This document shows positions 39,196-47,228 of a DNA stretch of 64,000 bases, in pieces. How positions within the stretch are numbered: position 1 is the first letter of the stretch; the number at the start of each line of letters is the position of its first letter. The notes below the pieces were generated by a model, which searched no databases, was not told the origin of the DNA, and was given only the letters and a program-made list of their open reading frames with translations. Source of the DNA: CAVQNQ01 sp963714205 (GTDB lineage: Bacteria > Acidobacteriota > Terriglobia > Bryobacterales > Bryobacteraceae). The stretch is from NCBI GenBank assembly GCA_963714205.1, contig CAVQNQ010000002.1:310001-374000 (forward strand), written 5' to 3'. A program made the position numbers and the translations under genes.

Positions 39196-40302
39196 ATGAA
39201 ATCCGCGAACGCCTTCTCACGCCGGAAGTTTATCTGGCTGGCCGGCCTCGGCCCGGCGGCCCACCTCGCCGCCCAAACGCCCACGTTTTCCGGCGGCGTC
39301 AAAGTGGTCAACCTCTTCGCCACCGTCCGCGACAAGCAGGGCCAGATCGTCCGCAACCTGACCAAGGACGATTTCCTGCTCGACGAGGATGGGCGCCCGC
39401 AAACCATTGCGTACTTCTCGCAGGAGAGCGACCTGCCCTTGACGCTCGGCCTGCTGGTGGATACCAGCGGCAGCCAGCGCCGCGTCCTGGGCGATGAGCG
39501 CAGCGCCAGCTACCGCTTCTTCCAGCAGGTGATGCGCGAAGACAAAGACATGGCCTTCGTGCTGCATTTCGATTTCGAGGTGGAGTTGCTGCAGGACCTC
39601 ACCAGTTCGCGCGACAAGCTCGAAAAGGCGCTTGACCTCCTCGATTCGCCCCAGCTCCAGAGGCAATCCGGGCAGGGCGGCGGGGGATATCCCGGCGGCG
39701 GAGGTGGAGGGTACCCGGGTGGCGGCGGATATCCCGGCGGCGGCGGATATCCCGGCGGTGGCGGGCGGCAGCGCGGCGGGGGAACCACCCTCTACGATGC
39801 TGTGCTCCTTTCCGGCGATGAACTGATGCGCAAGCAGAGCGGCCGCAAGGCGGACATCGTTCTCTCCGATGGCGTCGATACGGGAAGCAAGGTCTCCCTG
39901 GAGCGCTCGGTGGAAGCCGCCCAGCGCGCCGACACCCTGGTCTACTCGATCCTGTTCGCCGATCCCGAGGGATACGGCAGCCCATACGGCGGCGGTTTCG
40001 GCGGCCCGCGCATGGGCCGGCGCGGCGGGATGGGGCGGCCTCCGGTCATGATGAACCGGCCCGACGGCAAGAAGGTGCTCGAACGGATCTCGCGCGAGAC
40101 CGGCGGCCGTTTCTTCGAGGTCTCCAAAAAGCAACCCATCGGCAAGGTCTACGAAGCTATCGAGGAAGATCTGCGCAACCAGTACAGCCTCGGGTACACG
40201 CCCGACCAGACCAATTCGGGCGGCGGATACCGCACGATCCACCTGACTACCAAGCAGAAGGGGCTGATCGTGCAGACGCGCGAAGGATATTACCCGGCGT
40301 AA
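39196..40302 (+). CDS. Secreted VWA-domain protein (acidobacterial VWFA type)
   Basis: 368 aa from ATG 39196. Signal SRRKFIWLAGLGPAAHLAAQ is Tat-like. An N-terminal beta domain (VVNLFATVRDKQGQIVRNLT; DDFLLDEDGRPQTIAYFSQE) precedes the VWA fold with a MIDAS motif (LLVDTSGSQRR), FVLHFDFEVELLQDL, LSDGVDTGS and ending YSLGYTPDQTNSGGGYRTIH. A Gly/Pro/Tyr repeat (GGYPGGG, residues about 160-190) and a second Gly-rich stretch interrupt the VWA fold. Metal-dependent protein binding at the cell surface is likely. Converges on araD with three bases between stops. Confidence 0.92.
   Translation: MKSANAFSRRKFIWLAGLGPAAHLAAQTPTFSGGVKVVNLFATVRDKQGQIVRNLTKDDFLLDEDGRPQTIAYFSQESDLPLTLGLLVDTSGSQRRVLGDERSASYRFFQQVMREDKDMAFVLHFDFEVELLQDLTSSRDKLEKALDLLDSPQLQRQSGQGGGGYPGGGGGGYPGGGGYPGGGGYPGGGGRQRGGGTTLYDAVLLSGDELMRKQSGRKADIVLSDGVDTGSKVSLERSVEAAQRADTLVYSILFADPEGYGSPYGGGFGGPRMGRRGGMGRPPVMMNRPDGKKVLERISRETGGRFFEVSKKQPIGKVYEAIEEDLRNQYSLGYTPDQTNSGGGYRTIHLTTKQKGLIVQTREGYYPA
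39677..39764. repeat. Glycine-rich coding repeat in the VWA gene
   Basis: Four GGYPGGG-type units encoded by near-identical GGCGGCGGATATCCC blocks, located in a loop of the VWA domain. Such tracts can expand or contract by slippage. Confidence 0.75.
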
Positions 40303-40305
40303 CGG

Positions 40306-41001
40306 CTACTTCTCACCCTGCCCGTAGGTCGCGCTCGCGCCGTGCTTGCGAAAGAAGTGCCGGTCGCGGAGGGCTCCGGAAATCGGAGCGGCCTCAGGAT
40401 CGATGGTGAGAGTCTCGCTGGCCAGCGCCGCCAGTTCTTCGACGATCACGGCCATGTGGGCCGCCTTTCCGGCCGAGCTTCCCCAGCAGAACGGTCCGTG
40501 CCCGGCCACGAGCACGGCGGGCGCGTCCAGAGGATCGTTCCCGCCCATCCGGCGCACGATCGCATGGCCGGTGTTGGCTTCGTAATCGCCCTCGATCTCG
40601 GCGATCTCGAGCGCCTCGGTCACCGGCACCGGCCCGTGGAAGTAGTCCGCATGAGTGGTACCGAAGCAGGGGATCTCGCGGCGCGCCTGGGCCCATGCCG
40701 TGGCGTGCCGTGAGTGCGTGTGAACCACGCCGCCGATAGCCGGGAAGGCGCGGTAGAGCACCGCGTGAGTCGCCAGGTCCGAAGACGGCCGCAGACGGCC
40801 CTCGACCACGCGGCCTTCGAGGTCCGTCACCACCAGATCGGCCGGGGTCATTGTCTCGTAGGGGACGCCGCTGGGTTTGATGACGATCACACCTTCGCCG
40901 CGGTCGATGCCGCTGGCGTTGCCGAAGGTGTAGATCACCAAGCCCCGGCGGACCAGCTCGAGGTTGGCCTCGAAGACCTCAGACCGCAGCGCTTCCAGCA
41001 C
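40306..41001 (-). CDS. araD: L-ribulose-5-phosphate 4-epimerase
   Basis: 231 aa class II aldolase-fold zinc enzyme that turns L-ribulose 5-phosphate into D-xylulose 5-phosphate. GNASGIDRGEGVIVIKPSGV, the metal His pair in VVHTHSRHATAWAQ, FGTTHADYFHGPVPV and the third His in VAGHGPFCWG are seen. Its start lies 23 bases inside the araB 3' end, so it is probably coupled. Confidence 0.95.
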   Translation of the reverse strand: MLEALRSEVFEANLELVRRGLVIYTFGNASGIDRGEGVIVIKPSGVPYETMTPADLVVTDLEGRVVEGRLRPSSDLATHAVLYRAFPAIGGVVHTHSRHATAWAQARREIPCFGTTHADYFHGPVPVTEALEIAEIEGDYEANTGHAIVRRMGGNDPLDAPAVLVAGHGPFCWGSSAGKAAHMAVIVEELAALASETLTIDPEAAPISGALRDRHFFRKHGASATYGQGEK

Positions 41002-42583
41002 TCTGGCCTCCGCGCGCCTGGGCCGCGATGCGCCGCAGCTCCGGCAGAACGCCGCCGATCGCGGCCGCCTCCGAACGCCGCTCCCCGAAAGCGAAGTAGA
41101 GCTTGCGGTAGAGCGGATACAGCTCCGCGTAAATCCCCGCGGCGCCGGCCTCGGGCTGAATGGTGGCGTAGCCCGGACAGAGCGCGTCCTGCGCCTCTTC
41201 GACGCTCCGGAAGGCGCCCGCCGCCAGGAACGCGAAGATGGCCGATCCCAAGCTGGTCACGTCCCCGGCCGGCACCAGGATAGGCTTACCTAATACATTG
41301 GCGTAAACCTGGTTGAGCACCACGTTGCGCTGCGGGATGCCGCCGCCGTTGATAATGCGGCGCACCACCACACCGTGCTCCTCCATGCGCTCGAGGATCA
41401 CGCGCGTGTGGAAGGCCGTGCCCTCGATGGCCGCGAAGAGCTCGTCCTCGGCGGTGTGGGTGAGCCGCCAGCCGAGCGTGATGCCACCCAGTTCGGAGTT
41501 CACCAGCACGGTACGGTCGCCATTGTCCCAAGTCAGGCGCAGCAATCCGGTCTGGCCGGCCCGGTACCGCTCCAGGCCCCGGGAAAGCTCCGCCACGCTG
41601 GTGGCCGCGCGGCGCGCAATGGCGTCGAAGATATCGCCGCTGGCGGAAAGCCCCGCCTCGATGCCGGTGTACCGCGGGTGAATCGACCCCGCCACCACAC
41701 CGCAAACGCCGGGGATCAGAGTGGGCTGCTCGCTAATCGCCATGATGCACGTGGAGGTTCCCACCACGTTGACCACGTCGCCCAGACGCACGCCCGCGCC
41801 GATGGCGTCCCAATGCGCGTCGAAGGCACCCACTGGAATGGGGATGCCGGCGCGCAAGCCGAGCTTCTCTGCCCAGATCGGCGTCAAACGGCCCGCGATG
41901 CGATCCGAGGTGGCATACACGCCCGCCAGTTTCTCGCGCACTCCGGCGAACAGCGGATCGACGGCCGTCAGGAACTCGTCCGGAGGCAAACCGCCCAGCT
42001 CCCGGTTCCACATCCACTTGTGGCCCATGGCGCAGATGCTGCGCGGGACTGAGGCGGCGTCCGAAATGCCGCACAGCACGGCCGCCACCATATCGCAATG
42101 CTCCAACACCGCGACGCAGCGCGCGCGAGCCTCCGGATTGTGCCGCAGCCAGTGCAGGAGCTTGGCGAAGCCCCACTCGGAGGAGTACGTCCCGCCGCAC
42201 CACTGTATGGCTTCGAGGTTGCGGTCGCGCGCCGCGGCGGTGATCTCGGCGGCTTCCTTCCAGGCGCGATGGTCGCACCAAACGTAGTAATCGTCCAGCG
42301 GCTCGAGATGCGCATCCACCGGGACGATGGTAGAGCCGGTGGTATCGAGCGCCAGGGCTTCAACCGCGCCGCCGTCCACGCCCGCACCGGCGATGGCCCG
42401 GCGCACGGCCAGCACCAGGGCCGTCATGTGATCGGCGTGGCTTTGCGTGGCGCGATCAGGATCTTCCGGGGAGCGATGCAGCGGATATTCCGCCACGCCG
42501 GCACCCAGGCGCCCGCCAACGCTATCGAAAACCGCGGCCCGAACGCTCAGCGTTCCGAAATCGACCCCGATAACGATGCTCAT
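40979..42583 (-). CDS. araB: Ribulokinase
   Basis: 534 aa FGGY-family kinase phosphorylating L-ribulose. Actin-like ATPase landmarks: SIVIGVDFGTLSVRAAVFDS, ALDTTGSTIVPVD, PIPVGAFDAHWDAIGAGVRL and RRIINGGGIPQRNVVLNQVY. Full length. 35 bases after the isomerase gene. Confidence 0.95.
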   Translation of the reverse strand: MSIVIGVDFGTLSVRAAVFDSVGGRLGAGVAEYPLHRSPEDPDRATQSHADHMTALVLAVRRAIAGAGVDGGAVEALALDTTGSTIVPVDAHLEPLDDYYVWCDHRAWKEAAEITAAARDRNLEAIQWCGGTYSSEWGFAKLLHWLRHNPEARARCVAVLEHCDMVAAVLCGISDAASVPRSICAMGHKWMWNRELGGLPPDEFLTAVDPLFAGVREKLAGVYATSDRIAGRLTPIWAEKLGLRAGIPIPVGAFDAHWDAIGAGVRLGDVVNVVGTSTCIMAISEQPTLIPGVCGVVAGSIHPRYTGIEAGLSASGDIFDAIARRAATSVAELSRGLERYRAGQTGLLRLTWDNGDRTVLVNSELGGITLGWRLTHTAEDELFAAIEGTAFHTRVILERMEEHGVVVRRIINGGGIPQRNVVLNQVYANVLGKPILVPAGDVTSLGSAIFAFLAAGAFRSVEEAQDALCPGYATIQPEAGAAGIYAELYPLYRKLYFAFGERRSEAAAIGGVLPELRRIAAQARGGQSAGSAAV

Positions 42584-42618
42584 GGAATCTCCGAAGGCCG
42601 AAACTCTCAGGGCACTTA

Positions 42619-44040
42619 CTAGCTATGTTTCTCCATCCACCAGCCCAGGTATCGCGACGTGGCTTCGTACACCGCCGCGCCGACGGGGGCCAGGTTGGCC
42701 GCCACGTGGTGCTCGAACCCGTTTTCGCAGATGAAGCGCAGCAGCTCCTGGAGCCGCGGAATGCGCACCACGCCCGCGCCTCCGAAGGTGGTCAGGGGAT
42801 CGTCGGTGAACTCACCTTCCCCGACGTAGCCCTGGATCTCGCCGGCCGCGTCGTTGGTGGAGAAGCGCGCGAAGCTCATCGGCCCGACCTTCACCAGCCC
42901 CTCGCAGGTCCCATAGGTGTTTTCGCGGCCCACCGTTCCGGCGATGATCTGCTGGAATTCCATGCGCGCCTCTTTGAAGAAGTGCCTGGGCAGGTTGCTG
43001 CAATGGAAGCAGACGGCCTTATCGGGGTCGTCTCCGTAATTGTTGTTCCAATCGAGCAGGGCGCTGGGAGTGCCGGAGGCGAGTTGCAGGGCGTGCATCG
43101 CCACCACGCCGCAGATATCCACCTCGCAGGCGCTGGACATCAGGTTCTCGCTCATCATGCTCATCACCGTGCACGGCACCACGCCGAAATACTCCTCGAG
43201 CGAGGTCCAGCACTGCACGGCGCTGATGGCCACTTCGGTCTCCGCCATCCACTGGTCGATCACCGCGCCCAGCTTGGCCATGCGCAGCAGAGCCTCTTCC
43301 GGCACACTACCGGTGTTCACGTAGCGCTTGATGGCCGCCAGCTTTTCGACGGCCGCCGCATCTTTATCGCCCATGCGCTGGATGCGGCCCAGGATCTCGG
43401 AGAGATCGATGGTTTCGATGGAGATCCCGTTGGCTTCAAGAAGCTTCTCGCTGAAGCGCACGGTATTGAAAGCCGCCGGCCGCGCCCCGATAGCGCCCAC
43501 GCGCAGGCGCCGCAGCCCGCGTACTACGCGGCATACGGCCGCAAACCAGTCGAGGTCCGCGTGGAACTCCGCGGAATCCGGCGCTTCGGTGTGCAGCGTG
43601 GTGAGCGAATAGGGAATGCCGTACTGCTTCAGATTGTTGCAGGCCGACATCTTGCCGCAGAAGCTGTCCCGCCGGTCCGCGATGGTCATGCGGCCGGGCG
43701 TATCCGGGGTGGCCTGAATCAGCACCGGTACGTTCAGATCGGCCTGGCGCAGGGTATCGGCGATGGCGCGCTCTTCGCCGAAATTCGGCAGCGTGACGAG
43801 GATGCCATCGATCGCCTCGCGATTCTTCCGGAATAGCTCGGCGCAACGCGCCACTTCGGCGCGCGTGGTGATCGCGCCGCACTTGGTCTCATCCGCGCCT
43901 ACCGCAACCGCGCCGTAGCCGCCCTTTTCGAGCACCGATAGGATCTCGGCGCGTCCGCTTTCCGCCAGGTGATCCGGGAAGAAGCCCCGGTTGCCCACGA
44001 TTACGCCGAATGTCACACGACGCGCTTTTCCGTTATTCAT
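42619..44040 (-). CDS. L-fucose/L-arabinose isomerase family protein (COG2407 type)
   Basis: 473 aa. Not a canonical AraA: it resembles the fucose isomerase-like group (FGVIVGNRGFFPDHLAESGR, VTLPNFGEERAIADTLRQAD, CGKMSACNNLKQYGIPYSLT, SMMSENLMSSACEVDICGVV, DWNNNYGDDPDKAVCFHCSN). The conserved Glu and Asp in ACEVDICG and DWNNN would bind the metal. Lying with araB and araD, it probably converts L-arabinose to L-ribulose in place of AraA, though L-fucose or another sugar cannot be excluded. Overlaps the upstream small gene by four bases. Confidence 0.88.
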   Translation of the reverse strand: MNNGKARRVTFGVIVGNRGFFPDHLAESGRAEILSVLEKGGYGAVAVGADETKCGAITTRAEVARCAELFRKNREAIDGILVTLPNFGEERAIADTLRQADLNVPVLIQATPDTPGRMTIADRRDSFCGKMSACNNLKQYGIPYSLTTLHTEAPDSAEFHADLDWFAAVCRVVRGLRRLRVGAIGARPAAFNTVRFSEKLLEANGISIETIDLSEILGRIQRMGDKDAAAVEKLAAIKRYVNTGSVPEEALLRMAKLGAVIDQWMAETEVAISAVQCWTSLEEYFGVVPCTVMSMMSENLMSSACEVDICGVVAMHALQLASGTPSALLDWNNNYGDDPDKAVCFHCSNLPRHFFKEARMEFQQIIAGTVGRENTYGTCEGLVKVGPMSFARFSTNDAAGEIQGYVGEGEFTDDPLTTFGGAGVVRIPRLQELLRFICENGFEHHVAANLAPVGAAVYEATSRYLGWWMEKHS

Positions 44041-44261
44041 TTGCCACTCCGTTTCTTAGGCGAGTACCGCAGCGAGTAAAAGAGGCCCATCGCGATCAAT
44101 AGAGCGCCCCACCAGATGCTGGCGTGCAGCCCAGCCATCACCACTGGATGCTCCGGGGGAGACGCCAACTCGTAAACTCCGGCGCCGCAGATCAGCAGGC
44201 CGTAGATCAGCAGCAGGACGCCGATGAAGAACCAGATCGAAACCATTCCAGCACGATGCAT
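44037..44261 (-). CDS. Small two-helix membrane protein
   Basis: 74 aa. Two transmembrane segments (WFFIGVLLLIYGLLICGAGV and ASIWWGALLIAMGLFYSLRY) with a short outside loop and a basic tail KKRSGK. Between the symporter (seven bases) and the isomerase (four-base overlap), so it is co-expressed; perhaps an accessory subunit of the symporter. No known domain recognised. Confidence 0.8.
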   Translation of the reverse strand: MHRAGMVSIWFFIGVLLLIYGLLICGAGVYELASPPEHPVVMAGLHASIWWGALLIAMGLFYSLRYSPKKRSGK

Positions 44262-44268
44262 GTTTTGC

Positions 44269-45984
44269 CTACCAGAAAATGATATTCAGCGCCACGAAGA
44301 CCACGGCCACCATGACTGCCCAGAAGGCCGGCCGCTGGAAGAGCGGCAGGTCGCCTTCCGAGGGCACGTCGGTACAGCCGTAGACCAGCCCGGTCAGTTC
44401 CGCCTCCGGACGGGGACGCGTAACGGCGCTCACCACCACCGTGACCGATACGCAGATGAGGAAGGCCCACAGCGCACGGAACATGTTCTCGGCCATGGCC
44501 TGAGCGTGCGGCGAGAGGGCCACGTAGCGCAGCGCCGAAGGATCGCGGTACACCCAGGTCCACAGCCCGATGGAGGAAAGCGTGCCCGCCATCAGCCCCC
44601 AGAAACCACCCGCGGGAGTGGCGCGCTTCCAGAACATCCCGAGCAGCACGGTGCCCAGCAGGGGCGCGATGAAGAAGCTGAACAAGGCCTGCACGTAATC
44701 CATGATGCTCAGGAAGTGCATCACCAGGTACGCCGTGCCGATGCTCACCAGCACGCCCACAATGGTGCACCAGCGGCCCACGCTCACGTAGTGTGCGTCA
44801 GGCGCATCGCGGCGGATCTGAGCGCGGTAGATGTCGTAGGTCCACACGGTGGCGAACGCGCTCACGTTGCCCGCCATGCCGGACATGAATCCGGCGATCA
44901 GCGCCGTGATGCCCAGTCCGAGCAGTCCCGGACCGCAGTAGCGCGCCAGCATGATGGGCAGGACCTCGTTATAGCTATGGCCGCCCGTAGCGACCGCCTG
45001 GGTTTCGCCCACCAGGTGTTCGGGAAGCACCGCCAGCGCCAGCAGGCCCGGCAGAATCACGATGAACGGCACGGCCATTTTGAAGGCGGCGCCGATGATG
45101 GGAGCCATCTTAGCCGAGCGCAGATCCTTGGCTGCCAGGACGCGCTGCACCACCAGAAAGTCCGTGGTCCAGTAGCCCATCGAGATGGCGATTCCCAGGC
45201 CGAACACGATGCCGGCCCAGTGAATCCCCATGGGGTTGTCCTGAAAATGTCCCATGGTGCGCCACAGGTGCGTATAGTCCTGGCCGGGGAAGTTCTGGTG
45301 GATGCGCGCCACCATGCCGTGCCAGCCGCCCGCGTCGATCAGCCCGATGATGGAAATCAGCAGCCCGCCCAGCCAGATCAGCACGAACTGGAGCACCTCG
45401 TTGAAGATCGCCGAGAGCAGCCCACCCAACCCCACGTAGATGGCCACGGTCAGGGAAGAGACCCAGATGCTGAAATGAATGTCCCAGCCCAGCACCACCT
45501 TGAGCACCAGCGCCATGGCATACATGTTGATGCCGCTCATCAGCACCGTCATGAAGCCGAAAGAAAGGGCCGAGAATGCCCGCGCCGGTTCGCCGTACCG
45601 CAGCTTGAGATAGCCCGGCACGGAGTGGGTCTTAGAGATGTAATAGAACGGGATCATCACCACGCCGAGGAACAGCATGGCGGGAATGGCGCCGATCCAA
45701 TACCAGTGGGTGGCCAGGATGCCGTACTGATAGGCCGCGGCCGCCCATCCCATCAGCTCGAGCGATCCCAGGTTGGCGGCCAGAAAGCTGAGTCCCGCGA
45801 CCCAGGCGGTCATCTCGCGGCCCGCCAGAAAGAAATCCTCGCCCGTCTTGGTGTAGCGCTTCAGGTAGAAGCCGATACCCAGGACGGCCACGAAGTATAA
45901 GGCGATGATGACCACGTCCACGCTGGAAAGCGAGAGCAGGCGCGACGGCGCACTCGCCAGAAGCATTGCAGGCAAAAATAGCAT
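44269..45984 (-). CDS. Sodium:solute symporter (SSS family), probable pentose importer
   Basis: 571 aa, about 13-14 transmembrane helices. SSS hallmarks: FYLKRYTKTGEDFFLAGREM, AANLGSLELMGWAAAAYQYG, FNEVLQFVLIWLGGLLISII, TALIAGFMSGMAGNVSAFAT and the C-terminal LLGMFWKRATPAGGF. SglT-like members move sugars with sodium. First gene of the arabinose operon, so L-arabinose is the likely substrate. A candidate promoter/operator lies 15-57 bases upstream. Confidence 0.93.
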   Translation of the reverse strand: MLFLPAMLLASAPSRLLSLSSVDVVIIALYFVAVLGIGFYLKRYTKTGEDFFLAGREMTAWVAGLSFLAANLGSLELMGWAAAAYQYGILATHWYWIGAIPAMLFLGVVMIPFYYISKTHSVPGYLKLRYGEPARAFSALSFGFMTVLMSGINMYAMALVLKVVLGWDIHFSIWVSSLTVAIYVGLGGLLSAIFNEVLQFVLIWLGGLLISIIGLIDAGGWHGMVARIHQNFPGQDYTHLWRTMGHFQDNPMGIHWAGIVFGLGIAISMGYWTTDFLVVQRVLAAKDLRSAKMAPIIGAAFKMAVPFIVILPGLLALAVLPEHLVGETQAVATGGHSYNEVLPIMLARYCGPGLLGLGITALIAGFMSGMAGNVSAFATVWTYDIYRAQIRRDAPDAHYVSVGRWCTIVGVLVSIGTAYLVMHFLSIMDYVQALFSFFIAPLLGTVLLGMFWKRATPAGGFWGLMAGTLSSIGLWTWVYRDPSALRYVALSPHAQAMAENMFRALWAFLICVSVTVVVSAVTRPRPEAELTGLVYGCTDVPSEGDLPLFQRPAFWAVMVAVVFVALNIIFW

Positions 45985-45998
45985 GTGCGACTCAGCCG

Positions 45999-46012
45999 TT
46001 AACGACCGTTAA
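45999..46012. promoter_or_regulatory. Palindromic operator candidate of the arabinose operon
   Basis: TTAACGACCGTTAA, a perfect 6-2-6 palindrome, directly after the predicted -10 and over the predicted transcription start. This is the usual site for a repressor. No regulator gene is seen next to the operon. Confidence 0.45.
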
Positions 46013-46041
46013 TCTTAATGGGACTTCCCCAACCCAGTCAA
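46012..46041 (-). promoter_or_regulatory. Candidate promoter of the arabinose operon
   Basis: Minus strand TTGACT (46041-46036; 5 of 6), 18-base spacer, TAAGAT (46017-46012; 4 of 6). Predicted start near 46005, about 20 bases before the symporter ATG. Confidence 0.45.
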
Positions 46042-46080
46042 GCCCTTGCGGACGTGGGCCGATCAAGCCGGTAGCGCAAT

Positions 46081-47214
46081 TTACTCGCCCACGGCTTCCT
46101 GGTAAATCTCCAGCACCTGCCGGGCGGTGCGCTCCCAGCTGAAGCGGGCGGCCTGCTCCCGGCCGCGGCAGATCAGCTCCGCGCGCAACTTCTCATCGAG
46201 CAGCACGTCGCGAACGCCGCGCGCGATATCGAAGACGTTCTCCGGGTTCACCAGGACGGCCGCATCCCCCACCACTTCGGGGAGCGAGCTGACGTTCGAG
46301 GTCACCACCGGCGTGCCGCATGCCATGGCTTCGAGCGGGGGCAGCCCGAAGCCTTCGTAGCGCGAGGGGAACACGAAGGCCGCCGCCGATTCGTAGAAGC
46401 AGCGCAGGGTATCGAAGGGGACGAAGCCCAGGAAGCGCACCACGTGCTCGGTGCGGCTCTTGATCACCGTCTGCCGCACGGCCGGATATTGCGAGATGGT
46501 GTCGCCGATGATCACGAGGCGCAGGTCCTTGTAGAACGGATGCGCGGCCAGTTGCTCGCGCACCACGGCGAAGGCTTCCACCAGGCGCGGCACGTTCTTG
46601 TGGCGCCGGATATTGCCGGCATACAGCAGATACGGATAGGTGATCTGGTAGCGCTCCAGGATGCGCTGCTGGTCGTCGCGCGAACGGGAGCGCTCCAGAA
46701 ATTCCGGATCGGGCGCGTTATAAACGCGCCGGATGCGGTTGGAGGGGAAGCCGAGGAAAGCCTCCGTGTCGCGCTTGGTGGCCTCCGACACCGCCATCAC
46801 GCGGCTGGCGCGAACCAGGCCCCGGCGGAAACGGAACCTCCGCAGCTGCTTGCGGACGCTCGATTGCTGCTCATCGAAAAACAGGTTGGCCATATCGTGT
46901 ATGGTCACCACGTAAGGCTTGACCATCAGCACCGGCACAAGGTTGAGGGGAATGTGCACCAGGTCGGGCGCAAGCCGGTGTGTGAAGGCGGGGAACAGCA
47001 CGTTGTCGAGCGGATCCACGTCGCTGCGCGCGTACACTACGATCTGGAAGTTCTCGGGCAGGCCGGCCAGCGTGCGAACATCGGCCTCGGCGCTCACCAG
47101 CGTATACCGGTTGGCGGTGTCGATGGCGCCCAGCGCGTGGACCAGGCTGCGGATGTAAGTGCCAACACCGAAATCCCGGATGCGCCGGGCGTCGATCACG
47201 ATGTGCAGCGCCAT
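46081..47214 (-). CDS. Glycosyltransferase family 4 protein
   Basis: 377 aa GT-B enzyme: MALHIVIDARRIRDFGVGTY, VVTIHDMANLFFDEQQSS, MAVSEATKRDTEAFLGFPSN, YLLYAGNIRRHKNVPRLVEA and FVFPSRYEGFGLPPLEAMAC with the E-x7-E pair, VVTSNVSSLPEVVGDAAVLV. Mannosyltransferase-like; acceptor unknown. 14 bases after glyA on the same strand, so perhaps read through from it. It differs clearly from the pair at 10.5-13 kb. Confidence 0.9.
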   Translation of the reverse strand: MALHIVIDARRIRDFGVGTYIRSLVHALGAIDTANRYTLVSAEADVRTLAGLPENFQIVVYARSDVDPLDNVLFPAFTHRLAPDLVHIPLNLVPVLMVKPYVVTIHDMANLFFDEQQSSVRKQLRRFRFRRGLVRASRVMAVSEATKRDTEAFLGFPSNRIRRVYNAPDPEFLERSRSRDDQQRILERYQITYPYLLYAGNIRRHKNVPRLVEAFAVVREQLAAHPFYKDLRLVIIGDTISQYPAVRQTVIKSRTEHVVRFLGFVPFDTLRCFYESAAAFVFPSRYEGFGLPPLEAMACGTPVVTSNVSSLPEVVGDAAVLVNPENVFDIARGVRDVLLDEKLRAELICRGREQAARFSWERTARQVLEIYQEAVGE

Positions 47215-47228
47215 GGCCGGTGGATGAG

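Noticed and set aside
44224..45900. His/Asp-rich plus-strand frame opposite the symporter
   Set aside because: Antisense of a well-defined SSS transporter.
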